A stretch of 64,000 bases of DNA from Glandiceps talaboti (GCF_964340395.1 NC_135550.1:13133408-13197407); one strand, 5' to 3'. Shown: positions 12,280 to 26,820, numbered from the stretch's first letter. Program-made: numbers and translations. Notes: generated by a model not told the origin, from the letters alone.

Positions 12280-13199
12280 GGAAGGACCAAAAAAATAAAA
12301 ACGACAGTCTTTATAGGTAATGGGTATGTATTATAGCATGAGGTTAGTGGCAAATTTCATTTTTATAAAGTTAAGATCGCGACGTTTTAGCTCTATTAAG
12401 ACAATTTGTAGGGTATTAATAGCATGTAAGTAAGTTAATGTCACAGCTTCGAAAAGCTGAAGGTGATATGTATGTTTTAAATCAGCTTTGCATTTCACAA
12501 AAACTGGTATTATCTGTAACATTTGTATAGTTGCATCATTATTGCAGATATAGAGGTATGGCGATTTGTAGTGTCAGTGACATATGGTGTCCGAAATAGG
12601 AACTATAAAATGTGTGTTAATCTCTTTATATTGAAGAGTAGAACAGTTTGGATTAACTTCTTTTATAAACAACCAATAAAGATTACCATAACCAACTTTC
12701 AACTTTTATCCCCAGATGCAACATAAGTGAAGTTTTGATTGTGTAACACTCGAGTATTTACACGACTTTTGTGTTACGTTATATGTGTATATGTGTAGAC
12801 GTTTAACTTTATTTCACCGCCACTTTAGGTGAAGTAATGTTAAAGAATATTAGGTATAAAAAAGGACATAAACAAATACCACAGCTTAGATAAGGTCATG
12901 TCATTGCAGGAATGAGATTTTTTCATAACAATCCAAAATAATAATCACCTCTCCTTTAATTTCCACCCCCTCCTTCCAAAATGTTCAGAACAGAATGATC
13001 CTCCCTGCCAATTTCCAAAACATGGTAACCTCTATCATTCCAAAGCTTCCCCCGCCCCTCGAATAAACTGACCCGTCCATAAACGTATGTATTATTATAT
13101 TAACTTAGGTTATATAATCTAAGCATTGCTTGATTCTGAATCTCCTGCCAACTTCGAATTCTAACGCTATTCATTACCTGTTTAATTGTATTTTTGCAG

Positions 13200-13301
13200 G
13201 ACTATGGAATACATCAAACTGACAGCAGGCATAGAAATACTACAGAATTTACTAACCCCCAGCGACATGGGGATACACTTGGACGAACTGTCTACAATAA
13301 G
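13200..13301 (+). CDS. Array exon 5 (34-aa module)
   Basis: Phase 0-0 exon ending LGRTVYNK, matching copy 3. The downstream intron shares copy 3's AAAGGAACTTATTTTTTTTCC and CACTACCTC variants (13550-13580), evidence of recent dimer duplication or gene conversion. Confidence 0.75.
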
Positions 13302-13631
13302 GTACGTATATGACTCACAACTCAAGTAGTTTGTTTTGTAACGTCCTAAAAGTTATAATTAGAAAGTTCTGATGTTGTTCAGGATACTCATGGTGTAAAG
13401 TATATGTCACAGATGTCCATCATTGTAATGTGTGGCAGAGACACATGTGTACTTAACATGGCGAGTCCTTTTACATTTGAATTTGTGTATAAATGTGTCC
13501 AAGAGTTGGGTGAAGTTATTTTATTAAGATATGACATGTTTTGAAAGGAACTTATTTTTTTTCCTTTGAGGCACTACCTCAATTGTATTGTATATTTGCG
13601 AAATTATATGTGTGCATTGAATATGGCAGAT

Positions 13632-13632
13632 C

Positions 13633-13722
<90 letters not shown>
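13632..13722. repeat. (CAGA)n microsatellite
   Basis: About 22 CAGA units between exon copies 5 and 6. Confidence 0.95.
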
Positions 13723-13723
<1 letters not shown>

Positions 13724-14650
13724 AAGAAAGGAAGGACCAAAAAAATAAAAACGACAGTCTTTATAGGTAATGGGTATGTATTATAGCATGAGGTTAGTGG
13801 CAAATTTCATTTTTATAAAGTTAAGATCGCGACGTTTTAGCTCTATTAAGACAATTTGTAGGGTATTAATAGCATGTAAGTAAGTTAATGTCACAGCTTC
13901 GAAAAGCTAAAGGTGATATGTATGTTTTAAATCAGCTTTGCATTTCACAAAAACTGGTATTATCAGTAACATTTGTATAGTTGCATCATTATTGCAGATA
14001 TAGAGGTATGGCGATTTGTAGTGTCAGTGACATATGGTGTCCGAAATAGGAACTATAAAATGTGTGTTAATCTCTTTATATTGAAGAGTAGAACAGTTTG
14101 GATTAACTTCTTTTATAAACAACCAATAAAGATTACCATAACGGAACTTTCAACTTTTATCCCCAGATGCAACATAAGTGAAGTTTTGATTGTGTAACAC
14201 TCGAGTATTTACACGACTTTTGTGTTACGTTATATGTGTATATGTGTAGACGTTTAACTTTATTTCACCGCCACTTTAGGTGAAGTAATGTTAAAGAATA
14301 TTAGGTATAAAAAAGGACATAAACAAATACCACAGCTTAGATAAGGTCATGTCATTGCAGGAATGAGATTTTTTCATAACAATCCAAAATAATAATCACC
14401 TCTCCTTTAATTTCCACCCCCTCCTTCCAAAATATTCAGAACAGAATGATCCTCCCTGCCAATTTCCAAAACATGGTAACCTCTATCATTCCAAAGCTTC
14501 CCCCGCCCCTCGAATAAACTGACCCGTCCATAAACGTATGTATTATTATATTAACTTAGGTTATATAATCTAAGCATTGCTTGATTCTGATTCTCTTGCC
14601 AACTTCGAATTCTAACGCTATTCATTACCTGTTTAATTGTATTTTTGCAG

Positions 14651-14752
14651 GACTATGGAATACATCAAACTGACAGCAGGCATAGAAATACTACAGAATT
14701 TACTAACCCCCAGCGACATGGCGATACACTTGGACAAACTGTCTACAATAAG
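14651..14752 (+). CDS. Array exon 6 (34-aa module)
   Basis: Phase 0-0 exon ending LGQTVYNK, matching copy 4. Its following intron shares copy 4's ATAACCAACTTTC variant (near 15580) where other units read ATAACGGAACTTTC. Confidence 0.75.
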
Positions 14753-15079
14753 GTACGTATATGACGAACAACTCAAGTATTCTGTTTTGTAACGTCCTAA
14801 AAGTTATAATTAGAAAGTTCTGATGTTGTTCAGGATACTCATGGTGTAAAGTATATGTCACAGATGTCCATCATTGTAATGTGTGGCAGAGACACATGTG
14901 TACTTAACATGGTGAGTCCTTTTACATTTGAATTTGTGTATAAATGTGTCCAAGAGTTGGGTGAAGTTATTTTATTAAGATATGACATGTTTTGAAAGGG
15001 ACACATTTTTAGCATTTGAGGCACTGCCTCAATTGTATTGTATATTTGTAAAATTATATGTGTGCATTGTATATGGCAG

Positions 15080-15082
15080 ATC

Positions 15083-15167
<85 letters not shown>

Positions 15168-15169
15168 GG
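15080..15169. repeat. (CAGA)n microsatellite
   Basis: About 22 CAGA units between exon copies 6 and 7. Confidence 0.95.
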
Positions 15170-16087
15170 AAGGACCAAAAAAATAAAAACGACAGTCTTT
15201 ATAGGTAATGGGTATGTATTATAGCATGAGGTTAGTGGCAAATTTCATTTTTATAAAGTTAAGATCGCGACGTTTTAGCTCTATTAAGACAATTTGTAGG
15301 GTATTAATAGCATGTAAGTAAGTTAATGTCACAGCTTCGAAAAGCTGAAGGTGATATGTATGTTTTAAATCAGCTTTGCATTTCACAAAAACTGGTATTA
15401 TCTGTAACATTTGTATAGTTGCATCATTATTGCAGATATAGAGGTATGGCGATTTGTAGTGTCAGTGACATATGGTGTCCGAAATAGGAACTATAAAATG
15501 TGTGTTAATCTCTTTATATTGAAGAGTAGAACAGTTTGGATTAACTTCTTTTATAAACAACCAATAAAGATTACCATAACCAACTTTCAACTTTTATCCC
15601 CAGATGCAACATAAGTGAAGTTTTGATTGTGTAACACTCGAGTATTTACACGACTTTTGTGTTACGTTATATGTGTATATGTGTAGACGTTTAACTTTAT
15701 TTCACCGCCACTTTAGGTGAAGTAATGTTAAAGAATATTAGGTATAAAAAAGGACATAAACAAATACCACAGCTTAGATAAGGTCATGTCATTGCAGGAA
15801 TGAGATTTTTTCATAACAATCCAAAATAATAATCACCTCTCCTTTAATTTCCACCCCCTCCTTCCAAAATGTTCAGAACAGAATGATCCTCCCTGCCAAT
15901 TTCCAAAACATGGTAACCTCTATCATTCCAAAGCTTCCCCCGCCCCTCGAATAAACTGACCCGTCCATAAACGTATGTATTATTATATTAACTTAGGTTA
16001 TATAATCTAAGCATTGCTTGATTCTGATTCTCTTGCCAACTTCGAATTCTAACGCTATTCATTACCTGTTTAATTGTATTTTTGCAG

Positions 16088-16189
16088 GACTATGGAATAC
16101 ATCAAACTGACAGCAGGCATAGAAATACTACAGAATTTACTAACCCCCAGCGACATGGCGATACACTTGGACAAACTGTCTACAATAAG
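16088..16189 (+). CDS. Array exon 7 (34-aa module)
   Basis: Phase 0-0 exon with the LGQTVYNK ending of copies 4 and 6. The intron after it changes type (AGATCTGGACG near 16720 instead of AGATCGCGACG), so the dimer pattern ends inside this unit. Confidence 0.75.
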
Positions 16190-16518
16190 GTACGTATATG
16201 ACGAACAACTCAAGTAGTTTGTTTTGTAACGTCCTAAAAGTTATAATTAGAAAGTTCTGATGTTGTTCATGATACTCATGGTGTAAAGTATATGTCACAG
16301 ATGTCCATCATTGTAATGTGTGGCAGAGACACATGTGTACTTAACATGGTGAGTCCTTTTACATTTGAATTTGTGTATAAATGTGTCCAACTGTTGGGTG
16401 AAGTTATTTTATTAAGATATGACATGTTTTGAAAGGGGCACATTTTTGGCATTTGAGGCACTGCCTCAATTGTATTGTATATTTGTGATATTATATGTGT
16501 GCATTGTATATGGCAGAT

Positions 16519-16519
16519 C

Positions 16520-16552
<33 letters not shown>

Positions 16553-16555
16553 GGC

Positions 16556-16628
<73 letters not shown>
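16519..16628. repeat. (CAGA)n microsatellite with one CAGG interruption
   Basis: About 27 units between exon copies 7 and 8. Confidence 0.95.
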
Positions 16629-16630
<2 letters not shown>

Positions 16631-17546
16631 AAGGAAAAAAATTAAAACGACAGTCTTTATAGGTAATGGGTATGTATTATAGCATGAGGTTAGTGGCAAA
16701 TTTCATTTTTATAAAGTTGAGATCTGGACGTTTTAGCTCTATTAAGACAATTTGTAGGGTATTAATAGCATGTAAGTAAGTTAATGTCACAGTTTCGAAA
16801 AGCTAAAGGTGATGTATGTTTTAAATCAGCTTTGCATTTCACAAAAACTGGTATTATCTGTAACATTTGTATAGTTGCATCATTATTGCAGATATAGAGG
16901 TATGGCGATTTGTAGTGTCAGTGACATATGGTGTCCGAAATAGGAACTATAAAATGTGTGTTAATCTCTTTATATTGAAGAGTAGAACAGTTTGGATTAA
17001 CTTCGTTTATAAACAACCAATAAAGATTACCATAACGGAACTTTCAACTTTTATCCCCAGATGCAACATAAGTGAAGTTTTGATTGTGTAACACTCGAGT
17101 ATTTACACGACTTTTGTGTTACGTTATATGTGTATATGTGTAGACGTTTAACTTTATTTCACCGCCACTTTAGGTGAAGTAATGTTAAAGAATAATAGGT
17201 ATATAAAAGGACATAAACAAATACCACAGCTTAGATAAGGTCATGTCATTGCAGGAATGAGATTTTTTCATAACAATCCAAAATAATAATCACCTCTCCT
17301 TTGATTTCCACCCCCTCCTTCCAAAATGTTCAGAACAGAATGATCCTCCCTGCCAATTTCCAAAACATGGTAACCTCTATCAATCCAAAGCTTCCCCCGC
17401 CCCTCGAATAAACTGACCCGTCCATAAACGTATGTATTATTATATTAACTTAGGTTATATAATCTAAGCATTGCTTGATTCTGATTCTCCTGCCAATTTC
17501 GAATTCTAACGGTATTCATTACCTGTTTAATTGTATTTATTTGCAG

Positions 17547-17648
17547 GACTATGGAATACATCGAACTGACAGCAGGCATATAAATACTACAGAATTTACT
17601 AACCCCCAGCGACATGGCGATACACTTGGACGAACTGTCTACAATAAG
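17547..17648 (+). CDS. Array exon 8 (34-aa module)
   Basis: Phase 0-0 exon. The peptide starts DYGIHRTDSRHIN and ends LGRTVYNK. The acceptor is TATTTGCAG, as in copy 1, while the body matches copies 3-7. Confidence 0.75.
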
Positions 17649-17967
17649 GTACGTATATGACTCACAACTCAAGTAGTTTGTTTTGTAATGTCCTAAAAGT
17701 TATAATTAGAAAGTTCTGATGTTGTTCAGGATACTCATGGTGTAAAGTATATGTCACAGATGCCCATCATTGTAATGTGTGGCAGAGACACATGTGTACT
17801 TAACATGGTGAGTCCTTTTACATTTGAATTTGTGTATAAATGTGTCCAAGAGTTGGGTGAAGTTATTTTTTTAAGATGTTTTGAAAGGGACACATTTTTA
17901 GCATTTGAGGCACTGCCTCAATTGTATTGTATACTTGTAAAATTATATGTGTGCATTGTATATGGCA

Positions 17968-18118
<151 letters not shown>

Positions 18119-19029
18119 AAGAAAGGAAGGAAAAAAATAAAAACGACAGTCTTTATAGGTAATTGGTATGTATTATAGCATGAGGTTAGTGGCAAATTTC
18201 ATTTTTATAAAGTTAAGATCTCAACGTTTTAGCTCTATTAAGACAATATGTAGGGTATTAATAGCATGTAAGTAAGTTAATGTCACAGCTTCGAAAAGCT
18301 AAAGGTGATGTATGTTTTAAATCAGCTTTGCATTTCACAAAAACTGGTATTATCTGTAACATTTGTATAGTTGCATCATTATTGCAGATATAGAGGTATG
18401 GCGATTTGTAGTGTCAGTGACATATGGTGTCCGAAATAGGAAGTATAAAATGTGTGTTAATCTCTTTATATTGAAGAGTAGAACAGTTTGGATTAACTTC
18501 TTTTATAAACAACCAATAAAGATTACCATAACGGAACTTTCAACTTTTATTCCCAAGTAGAATATAAATGAAGTATTGATTGTGTAACACCCAAGTGTTT
18601 ACATGACATGCTCTGAAACGTTTGTGCAAGGTAGTTTATGTGTTTCAACGCCAATATTAACGAATAAGAAATCGGACAAAAACAGATAGAGCTTAGGGAT
18701 CGGACAGAATTTACGGCAGGGGGGGGGGGCCTGGGGAGAAATTGGGGGGGGGGGCATGAAAAAAATGGGAGGCTTGAAGGGGGGCCATGAAAATTCTCAT
18801 GGTTTGAAAGGGGGGGCGCGAAATATTTTGTCATTGAAAAAAATTTATATGTTAGAAAATTTAGCATTGCATGAGATAGCATTTGATATCGCCTTTAATA
18901 TTGAATGTCTACACTTTCATTTATGTATTAAAATGGAAGTGTGTACGTTTGTATGTACCTATTTAGTGAAGCATAAAAACACTACTCAAGATTAATTTGA
19001 TACACCCTGAATTACTCTTATATACTCCA

Positions 19030-19128
19030 AGTTGTTCACACACACACACACTTACACACACACACATATGTATACATACATACATACATACATACATACA
19101 TACATACATACATACATACATACATACA
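19030..19128. repeat. CA and (CATA)n microsatellite
   Basis: CACACA stretches followed by about 14 CATA units inside the PIF/Harbinger-like element. Confidence 0.95.
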
Positions 19129-19179
19129 TTTTAGCACTGTGGAAACAGGTTCAGTGTGTAATTACCATCAAGGATACAA

Positions 19180-19291
<112 letters not shown>

Positions 19292-19655
19292 TAATATACT
19301 AGCATAGGACCTGTAATTTATGTGATTAAAAAGTGACCTTTTGGTGAAAAATGTAAATACAAAAACGTCTGGCCAGATTAATTTAGATAGGTGTTTTATT
19401 TCTTTCCTTGACACTATTCTTGAGTTTCACTCTCAGACTCACTAGAGTCTGAAGATGTGAGGCAAGACTTGTCTTTCTTTCTATCTAAAACCAGTGAAAT
19501 TAAACTATTTCCCTCCTCAGCATCATCAAATGCATCTATCTGTACTAAATATTGTAAAGCATTTAGATGTCTGCGTGGTGTTAAGTGTTTTTTCATCAGT
19601 GACTTTGCACTAAAGCAATGGAGAGGTATATGAATACTCTAGTCAATATACATGG

Positions 19656-20308
19656 TTGGGACCAGATATGGTAAGAATTCCACAACCTGTACCAGACCCG
19701 GACAGTCCAATGCACTATCTTCCAGTTCATAGGTGTCCAACTGTTGACAGTGAAGGAAAGCAGAGAGAGGCAGATGACTGGCAACCCAGGTCAAATATCA
19801 CAAGGAAATTCAGAAAGGATGAATTGACAACCAATAATAGGTGGAAGAATTTTCAAAATTATTTTATGTTGATTGCAAACATAATGAAGCATATGTTCAA
19901 CACCTGCAAAACCTAAAGAATGTTCAAGAAATGAGAATGCGTACAAGGTTAAGTCAGGAAAAGAGAAGAAAATCAAGCCGTACCAGGACTATAATTGGCT
20001 TGACTTAGTTGTGCATGGAAAGTTAAGCTCTCTTCAGGTTGCTGAATTAGACAAGTACTTGAAATATCAGCAACTAATACATACATGGTAGGAAGGATGA
20101 CAAGTTGAAAGCTGTTACATGTGATGTGTTAAGAAGAACTTCAAGAGAGCAACAGAAGTCAGTGATTGAAAAGAACACAGGTGATGAAAGTGAAGAGGAA
20201 CTGTGTGACAGTGAAGAAGGAGATATTGTTTTAGAAGAAATTCGTAGTGATAGTGACACCGATACATCAAGTACTAGTGACAGTGACAGTGAGAGTGACA
20301 GCGAATAA
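19656..20308 (+). pseudogene. Remnant of a transposon-borne protein with a SAP-like motif and acidic tail
   Basis: Three open segments can be read in order. First is an 86-codon frame from 19656 (RIPQPVPDPDSPMHY..., ending at a stop after FNTCKT). Second is a segment near 19990-20095 reading YNWLDLVVHGKLSSL then VAELDKYLKYQQL. Third, after a frame change near 20090, RKDDKLKAVTCDVLRR runs into a Glu/Asp/Ser-rich tail ending DSDSESDSE at 20308. The LxxLxVxELDxYL...GxKxDKLxAV pattern resembles a SAP-like helix-extension-helix found in C-terminal parts of transposon-associated proteins. Stops and a frame change mean that it is not intact. Function is not assigned beyond likely DNA association. 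Confidence 0.45.
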
Positions 20309-21444
20309 AATGAGTCTAGCCATCAAAAAGACCAGGATGGCTCCCTTATTGTTCAAACTAGATCAGGTAGACTGGCTGGATCATGGAAACTTGCCTTTAT
20401 ATAAATTCAAGATTATGAATAAAGGGGTTGTATTGCAAAGGCTATTCATCATTGACACTGCACTTCAAGCTTAATGTGAATGGTTTAGAAAACTGTGAGT
20501 AATACTCATCTGATCACTGTACAGTGTATTGAATACAATTCTGAATTTTCTGTCCCCATCATGAAGTCACAAATGCCTGACACTATAGGTTTAAATATGT
20601 ATGGTTTTGGAACTGAAAGCATATTGATTACATCTAAGTATTCCACAACATTCTGAATTTCTTAACACTTTCATGAAGTCACAAATGTCTTACATTTACA
20701 TGTGTATTGGTAATGCATTTGGTGTAGGAAAGTGAAAGCTATATTTGTCAGACCTCAGTGTGCATAAAATCCTTAGTTTGCTAGCACTTCATGACATCAC
20801 AAATGTCTGACATTAGATAGTTATTGTGTTATGAGTATAAATAGATATTTGAATACACTATGTAGGTGATGTGATGTGATGTCTTTAGATACTCCCCACA
20901 AATGTCCCCACTACAGTTTTTCACAAATCACGCATGTGAATGTGTGTTTACTCTGTGTCTGTGTTTCTGTGTATGTATCAGTGAATGACAGTTAAAACCA
21001 CCACATCAAATGCCTTGGTATTAAGTGATGACTACTTATGGTGTCTAGTTGGGAAATAGACAAGATTATACCACATGTGTATGATTACATGTATAGTCAA
21101 AATGTTTTGTTTTTTTTGTTTTCTAAAAAACTTCCTCTACAACTACTAAGTTGTTTGGGCTGAAATAGTAACATAATAGTAGTACCAAAAGAAATATTAC
21201 AGTTGTGCTACAGTAACAAAAAAAATTAATTGTACTCTTTTTAGTTACTGTAGGGGGCAGGATATTGTGCACTTTTTTTCTCTTTTTTTGTTGGGGGGGG
21301 GGGCATGAAATTGTTATACTTTTGAAAGGGGGGCTGTGAAATTTTGGTCACAGTGGATGGGGGGGGGGCAGGAAAAAAACCAAGTCAGAGATAATTTCTC
21401 CCCAGGCCCACCCCCTGCCGTAAATTCTGTCCGGTCCCTTAGAT

Positions 21445-22702
21445 AAGGATATGTCAATGCAGAAGTTTGTTTGTCATCCATCACAATCCAAAACACTGAA
21501 CCCCCACCCCCATCTTCCAAAATATTCAGAACAGGATAACCCCTTCCCCTACTGCCAATTTCAACAACATGATGACCCTCCCCCTGTCAATCCAAAGCTA
21601 CCCCACCCCTTAGAAGAAACTGACCGCCCCATAATTATATGTATTATATTAACTTAGGTTATATAATCTAAGCAGTACTATCTAAAATTAGCAATAAAGT
21701 TTTATATATAGGGTTAAAATGCTCAATAAAAAGTGTAATAACATCAGGACAGCTAAAGGTCAACTTGATGCATCTGATTGTTGGTTGACTGAGAGCCTCC
21801 AATTAATCTGGGGTGAAGGAATCATGAGTGGGGTAGGGGGCTCTGGATGGTTTTTAGCTCTATTAAGACGATTTGTAGGGTATTAATAGCATGTAAGGTA
21901 ATGTCGTAGCTTCGAAAAGCTAAAGTTAATGTATGTTTTAAATCAGTTTCGCATGTCACATACAGAAAGGGTACCATCCATATCATTGGTATAGTGGCAT
22001 CATTATTGTAAAGACACTTTGTTTGGTAAGCTAGAGAACTTTAGGTGCCCATATGTCTAATTTGATGAGATATGGCGATTATAGTTTAACAATGTGTAAT
22101 GTCCGAATTAGAATGTGTATTAACCTCCTTATAATGAAGTGCGGAATAATTTAGATGCTATTAATGTCTTTTATACACAACCTATGCAGATTACAATAAC
22201 GAAACTTTCAACTTTAATTCCCAAGTGCAACATAAGTGAAGTATTGACTGTGTAACACCCAAGTATTTACTGGACATTTCCTGTAACTGTTGTGTTAGAT
22301 AATACATGTATATGTGTAGACGTGTAACTTTGTTTCACCGTCACTCTAGGTGAAGTAATATTAATAACTATAGGTAAGAAATGGGACAGAAACAGATGCC
22401 ACAGCTTAGATAAGGTTATGTCATTGCAGAAATAAGTTTTTTTCATAACAATCCAAAACAATAACCAAATCCCCTTCCCACCCCCACCTTCCAAAATGTT
22501 CAGGACATGCCCCCCCCCCAAAAAAAAAACAACAACAGAGTGACCTCTATCAATCCAAAGCTTCCCCCGCCCCTCGAATAAACTTACCCGTCCATAAACG
22601 TATATTAACTTAATTTATATAATCTAAGCATTGTTTGATTCTGATTCTCCTGCCAACTTCGAATTCTAACGCTATTCAATAACTGTTTAGTTGTATTTGC
22701 AG
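21445..22702. repeat. Array-type intron sequence before exon copy 9
   Basis: This continues the repeat unit interrupted by the PIF/Harbinger-like element. It closely matches 9000-10290 (GACCCCC block, CATCTGATTGTTGGTTGACTGAG, TATGGCGATT) and leads into the acceptor at 22702. Confidence 0.7.
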
Positions 22703-22804
22703 GAGTATGCAATACGTCAAACTGACAGCAGAGATAGAAATACGACAGAATTGACGTACCCCCAGGGACGTGGTAATACACTTGGACGAATTGTCTACCA
22801 TAAG
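22703..22804 (+). CDS. Array exon 9 (34-aa module, divergent)
   Basis: A 102-nt phase 0-0 exon between GTATTTGCAG and GTACGT. The peptide starts EYAIRQTDSRDRN, contains TTELTYPQGRGN and ends LGRIVYHK. It is the most divergent copy in its N-terminal segment but keeps length, phase, EY/DY start and VY ending, so it is under constraint or was amplified early. Separated from copy 8 by the 2.7-kb transposon. Confidence 0.75.
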
Positions 22805-23120
22805 GTACGTATATGATTCACAACTCAAGTAGTTTGTTTTGTAATGTCCTAAAAGTTATAATTAGAAAGTTCTGATGTTGTTCAGAATACTCTTGGATTA
22901 AAATAAATGTCACAGATGTCCATCATTGTAATATGTGTACTTAAAATGGTGAATCCCTTTACATTTGCGTTTGTGTATAAATGTGCCCAAGGGTTGGGTG
23001 AAGTTATTTTATTAAGATATGGAAGGTTTTGAAAGGGACTAATTTTTGGCATTTGAGGCACTGCCTCAATTGTATTGTATATTTGTGAAATTATATGTGT
23101 GCATTGTATATGGCAGATCA

Positions 23121-23300
23121 GACAGACAGACAGACGATCATCAGACGACTAATGATATTAGTTTAATAGGAAGTCCCAATCTGATGTAGTGAGTACATGA
23201 CGCGATTTCTCTATTTAACTCCTTTTTTATCAATGAGGGACAATAAAGAAATCACGCCATATACACTACATCAGATTATGTCTACTTGACTCGTGTGGTA
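23121..23300. repeat. Short CAGA run followed by a foldback element of about 110 bp
   Basis: Only three to four CAGA units remain here. Just downstream, CAATCTGATGTAGTG...GCGATTTCT (from 23178) is mirrored by AGAAATCACGC...CACTACATCAGATT (to about 23277), forming a long stem-loop. No clear target duplication was found. Confidence 0.6.
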
Positions 23301-23925
23301 GACGTCAAGTCCATGTCATGATAGGGTTCTTGCAGCAGAAGTAGGCCAAATGAATTTGTTCCCAAGTCGCACTTGTAGATAAGTTCAGACATTTGTCTTG
23401 TCAGCAATGATGATGCTTAATTTCTCTGCTAGGCAAACCATACCAAGAAATTCATTCACTGCCGTAAAAAAAACCAAGATAGCTAGTAATTAACTGCCGA
23501 GACAAATTTGTGTGTCTCCTGCCAATAATAAAACGGATAATAATGGCACCAAACATTTTCTATGTTTAACAGAAAAGTTTCGAAATGCGTTATAATAACC
23601 AAAATAATTCGTTCACAAATAAACAGTACAAGAACAGCACTGAGCTGTAAAACATGTCTGGAATAAAGGAGAAAGGATAGACATACATGTTCAACATAGA
23701 CTGGTGGCCAATCATCACCCATGTAGCTGCATGTATCGAAGTGATCATGTAACCGCTACCTAACGGAAAAGTTAAGAATCATACATGTAAGAGCTGACAA
23801 GTCTAATTTCTTAAGTATTCATATTAGTATTGGTGTGTATGTGTGTGTGTGTGTGTGTGTAATCGTGCAATCAAATGAGAAGTTCAACATAATCTCATTC
23901 AGTAACAAAACGTAATATTTTTCAG

Positions 23926-24066
23926 AGTGAATATGACGAACTCTATAGTTACGATCGCCCAAGGTCAAGACACGTGTTCAACATCTCCCAGTGCACAAGA
24001 AGCAGGCCTGGTTCAATCTTACATGAAGACCGAGCACACACTCCTGATCAGCCATATACAAAATAA
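23926..24066 (+). CDS. Terminal coding exon of the repeated-exon gene
   Basis: An ATTTTTCAG acceptor is followed by 46 codons and TAA, in phase 0 as required by the array. The peptide begins SEYDELYSYDRPRSRH and ends TPDQPYTK; it is tyrosine-, arginine- and proline-rich with no membrane segment. The opening EY echoes the (D/E)Y start of the array modules. If this exon is joined to the array, the protein ends in up to nine 34-residue modules plus this tail (about 350 residues). I infer gene membership from strand, phase and position; no transcript is available to me. Confidence 0.6.
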   Translation, partial: SEYDELYSYDRPRSRHVFNISQCTRSRPGSILHEDRAHTPDQPYTK

Positions 24067-26800
24067 AATAGTAGTCATGTTTACAATACAGACACAATTT
24101 ACAGAAACGTCAAGACTACATCCTACCACTTAATTTGAAAGGAAGAAAATGTGACATCTGTGTTTAATACAAACTTGTCAACCGACTAACAAAACAACGG
24201 GAATAAAAGTATTGCCAAGGCCTTTGGGTCCTGGATAGTCATGGTTTCATGACGTCTAATACGTAACAGTATACACAATTTCAGAAAAAACCATCAAGTT
24301 GTATTTGTCCCCCAATTGGGGGATCTTTGCTCTGTGCCACATTTCGTCATGAGTGTGGGATGACACAGCGCGTTGCTGTTCAACGGTTCTCTGTAATACA
24401 GTATTGTAGAAACTAAGAAACTTCACAATCTCTACACTTTTAAGATAGCAAGATCGCAATTACTTGCTCCAGTTAGTCTGAATAAAATAATTAAATTCAA
24501 ACGTGCTGTAAAATGGCTCAAATATAATATGATATTCAACGTATACATTTTGTACGACAATTCGAGCTCATTGTTTTGTTAATGATTTCCATCAATATTC
24601 AAACAATACTGTACATTATTGTTATCATTTTATAGTTTTGCCAATTCCAGTAAATTTGTAGACCGAGAAACGCAAAAAAACCGTATAATATACACAGCGC
24701 TGAACATCGTTTGCCATGTTCGGCAGGCGATGTATACAAAAAGTATAGTAATCCTGTAACATCACAGAAAGATAACACTGCATCATTTTGGCGACATATT
24801 TACAGTGTAGGATAACTTTTTTCTTCACGTATCTATTATTTTCTAGTAGTGCTTAAATGGCAGTTCGAATAATTGTTGTTGGAGGAGGTGACATGTAAAT
24901 ATTTTCATTTTGAAATACGGTTTCATATTTTGCTGTCCTGGGAAATGCAAAAGAATACCTCTGCAGCAACATATGAAACGATATTTTGCAAGTATTACAT
25001 TTATACGGGAAACAAAGTGTTTGAAAAGGGTTAATGAAGACTAATAATTATTGCAGAAATTATTCTACATTTTTTAAGATTTGACCCTTAAGCTGTGCAT
25101 TTTCAACATGTATTCTTTCATTTCTATTTCTAGTATTAATCATTATACCTTACGAGAAGTGACTCATTATCCAAGAACATAAAGGAAATTCATGACCCAA
25201 ACAAAACTGTGCATAAAGGACTAGACTAGTTCTCAGTACATTGGACTTTCCATTCGCACCTTTTGAAATAGGAAGTGAAATCGAGAATTCAATATGTTTT
25301 GTATTGTAAATTTTTATTTTAGCAGAGCTGCTCGTTAACAATACAATTAAAAAGTACATTTCACGAGTTTCGTCTTTCCAAGTGGTCATTTACCTTAAAA
25401 ATCAATATATCAATCAACTAGTAATATTACTTTTTTCAATATTGTTCCATTTTCATTTAGATATAAACATTAATGGTCTTTTCCACTCTAGATTTCGATC
25501 TCATGAAAACTGTTCGTGCTGAATGAGCCTGAAACATATCAATAACCCCCTGGTTACTAGAATGCCAGAACGACAATTTGAATACTAGTACTTACAGTTA
25601 TATGTAAATTGTTATAACTGTACATTACAATAATTCGTATAAAATTAAATTTTATATCTATTTCTTTGTCTGAACGTGTCAGACCTGCTTAATAGCCACG
25701 TATGTGTAATGATTGTATAGGCCCAGTCTGTTACTTCATGAAATTCGTGATATTCGTGCATTATTCCAACTATTATGTCACAATTACAAATGTAGTGTTC
25801 TCACCCTGCCTCTTCTCAGACGGAATTGAGATATAATGATAAAAAGAGCACCATGACGTTCTTTTCAATGGCCCAAGGATTTCGAAAATAAAATCTATGT
25901 TCATTAGATAATGAATTGGCATGCACATTCTGAAGCCCTTATATCAGGCTGTCAGCTCAAAATCGCTCCTAAATCGTTTGTACTTTATGAGAATTGTGTG
26001 CAATGATCAATAAGTATAAACTGGGACATCACATTTGAATTCTCAGCCACCCCAGCAATTAGAATTCATTAGGGTTCCTTCAGCAATTAAAAGGGGAAAC
26101 CGGGAGAAATGAAGTCCGATCTGTTGTATAGTAAACGTGCAGTCAACCGCCCACAAAATATACATACCAGGTGACCACGTATTGACAAATCACTACACAG
26201 AAAATGTAGTAGGTGTGTTATAATGTGTAATGCGTGCAGACAGTATTCTATGCAAACCACGGTAAATAAAGCCCAAGCTATTGAATGTGCCACTTTAATT
26301 CTAAATGTAGTCATTTCTGGCATAAAAAATGAGACGTCACGACACACTTGTACTTATCGAAAATAAATGAACATTTAATATAATAACATTCCCAAAATTA
26401 ATGGTGTCACTGTTTCGAAAAAAGAAGTATCTTAGTAGTTACTGCACGTATAACTCAAATTACACTCGGTGTCTGCCTTTGATAAAGGTATTATGCTGTA
26501 AGACGGCTACCCAACCCTTCCTTCGGGCTAAACATTCAATGCCAAACAGTTGAAGGCAGGGAGGTAGGATTTTACCACTGCTCCAACCAGCAATAAGGTG
26601 TTTACTCACCTGTTAACATAATTAAGGAAACATACTTCTGTATAGAATCGGTTTATGTTTTAAATACAGTGAACTGTGTGTTTCTCCGTTGAAATAAATT
26701 TTCATCTTTTAAAGTTTTAGATCTTCGGTCAAAGAAAACCGCTACTTGACTGACATGATCCAGCTATAGCCCTAAAATCTTCTTTTATAATTAGACACGG
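24067..26800. other. Non-coding stretch with paralogous 3'-flank sequence
   Basis: No supported gene. Around 25440-25680 the sequence matches blocks at 33540-34130 and 46140-46340 (TTTTCCACTCTAGA, GAAAACTGTTCGTGCTGA, AGAACGACA(A/G)TT(T/C)GAATACTA). The 26090-26800 part matches 48170-48840. A short perfect palindrome, CCCCCAATTGGGGG, lies near 24310. Confidence 0.6.
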
Positions 26801-26820
26801 TCCTTCTTATGGATATAATC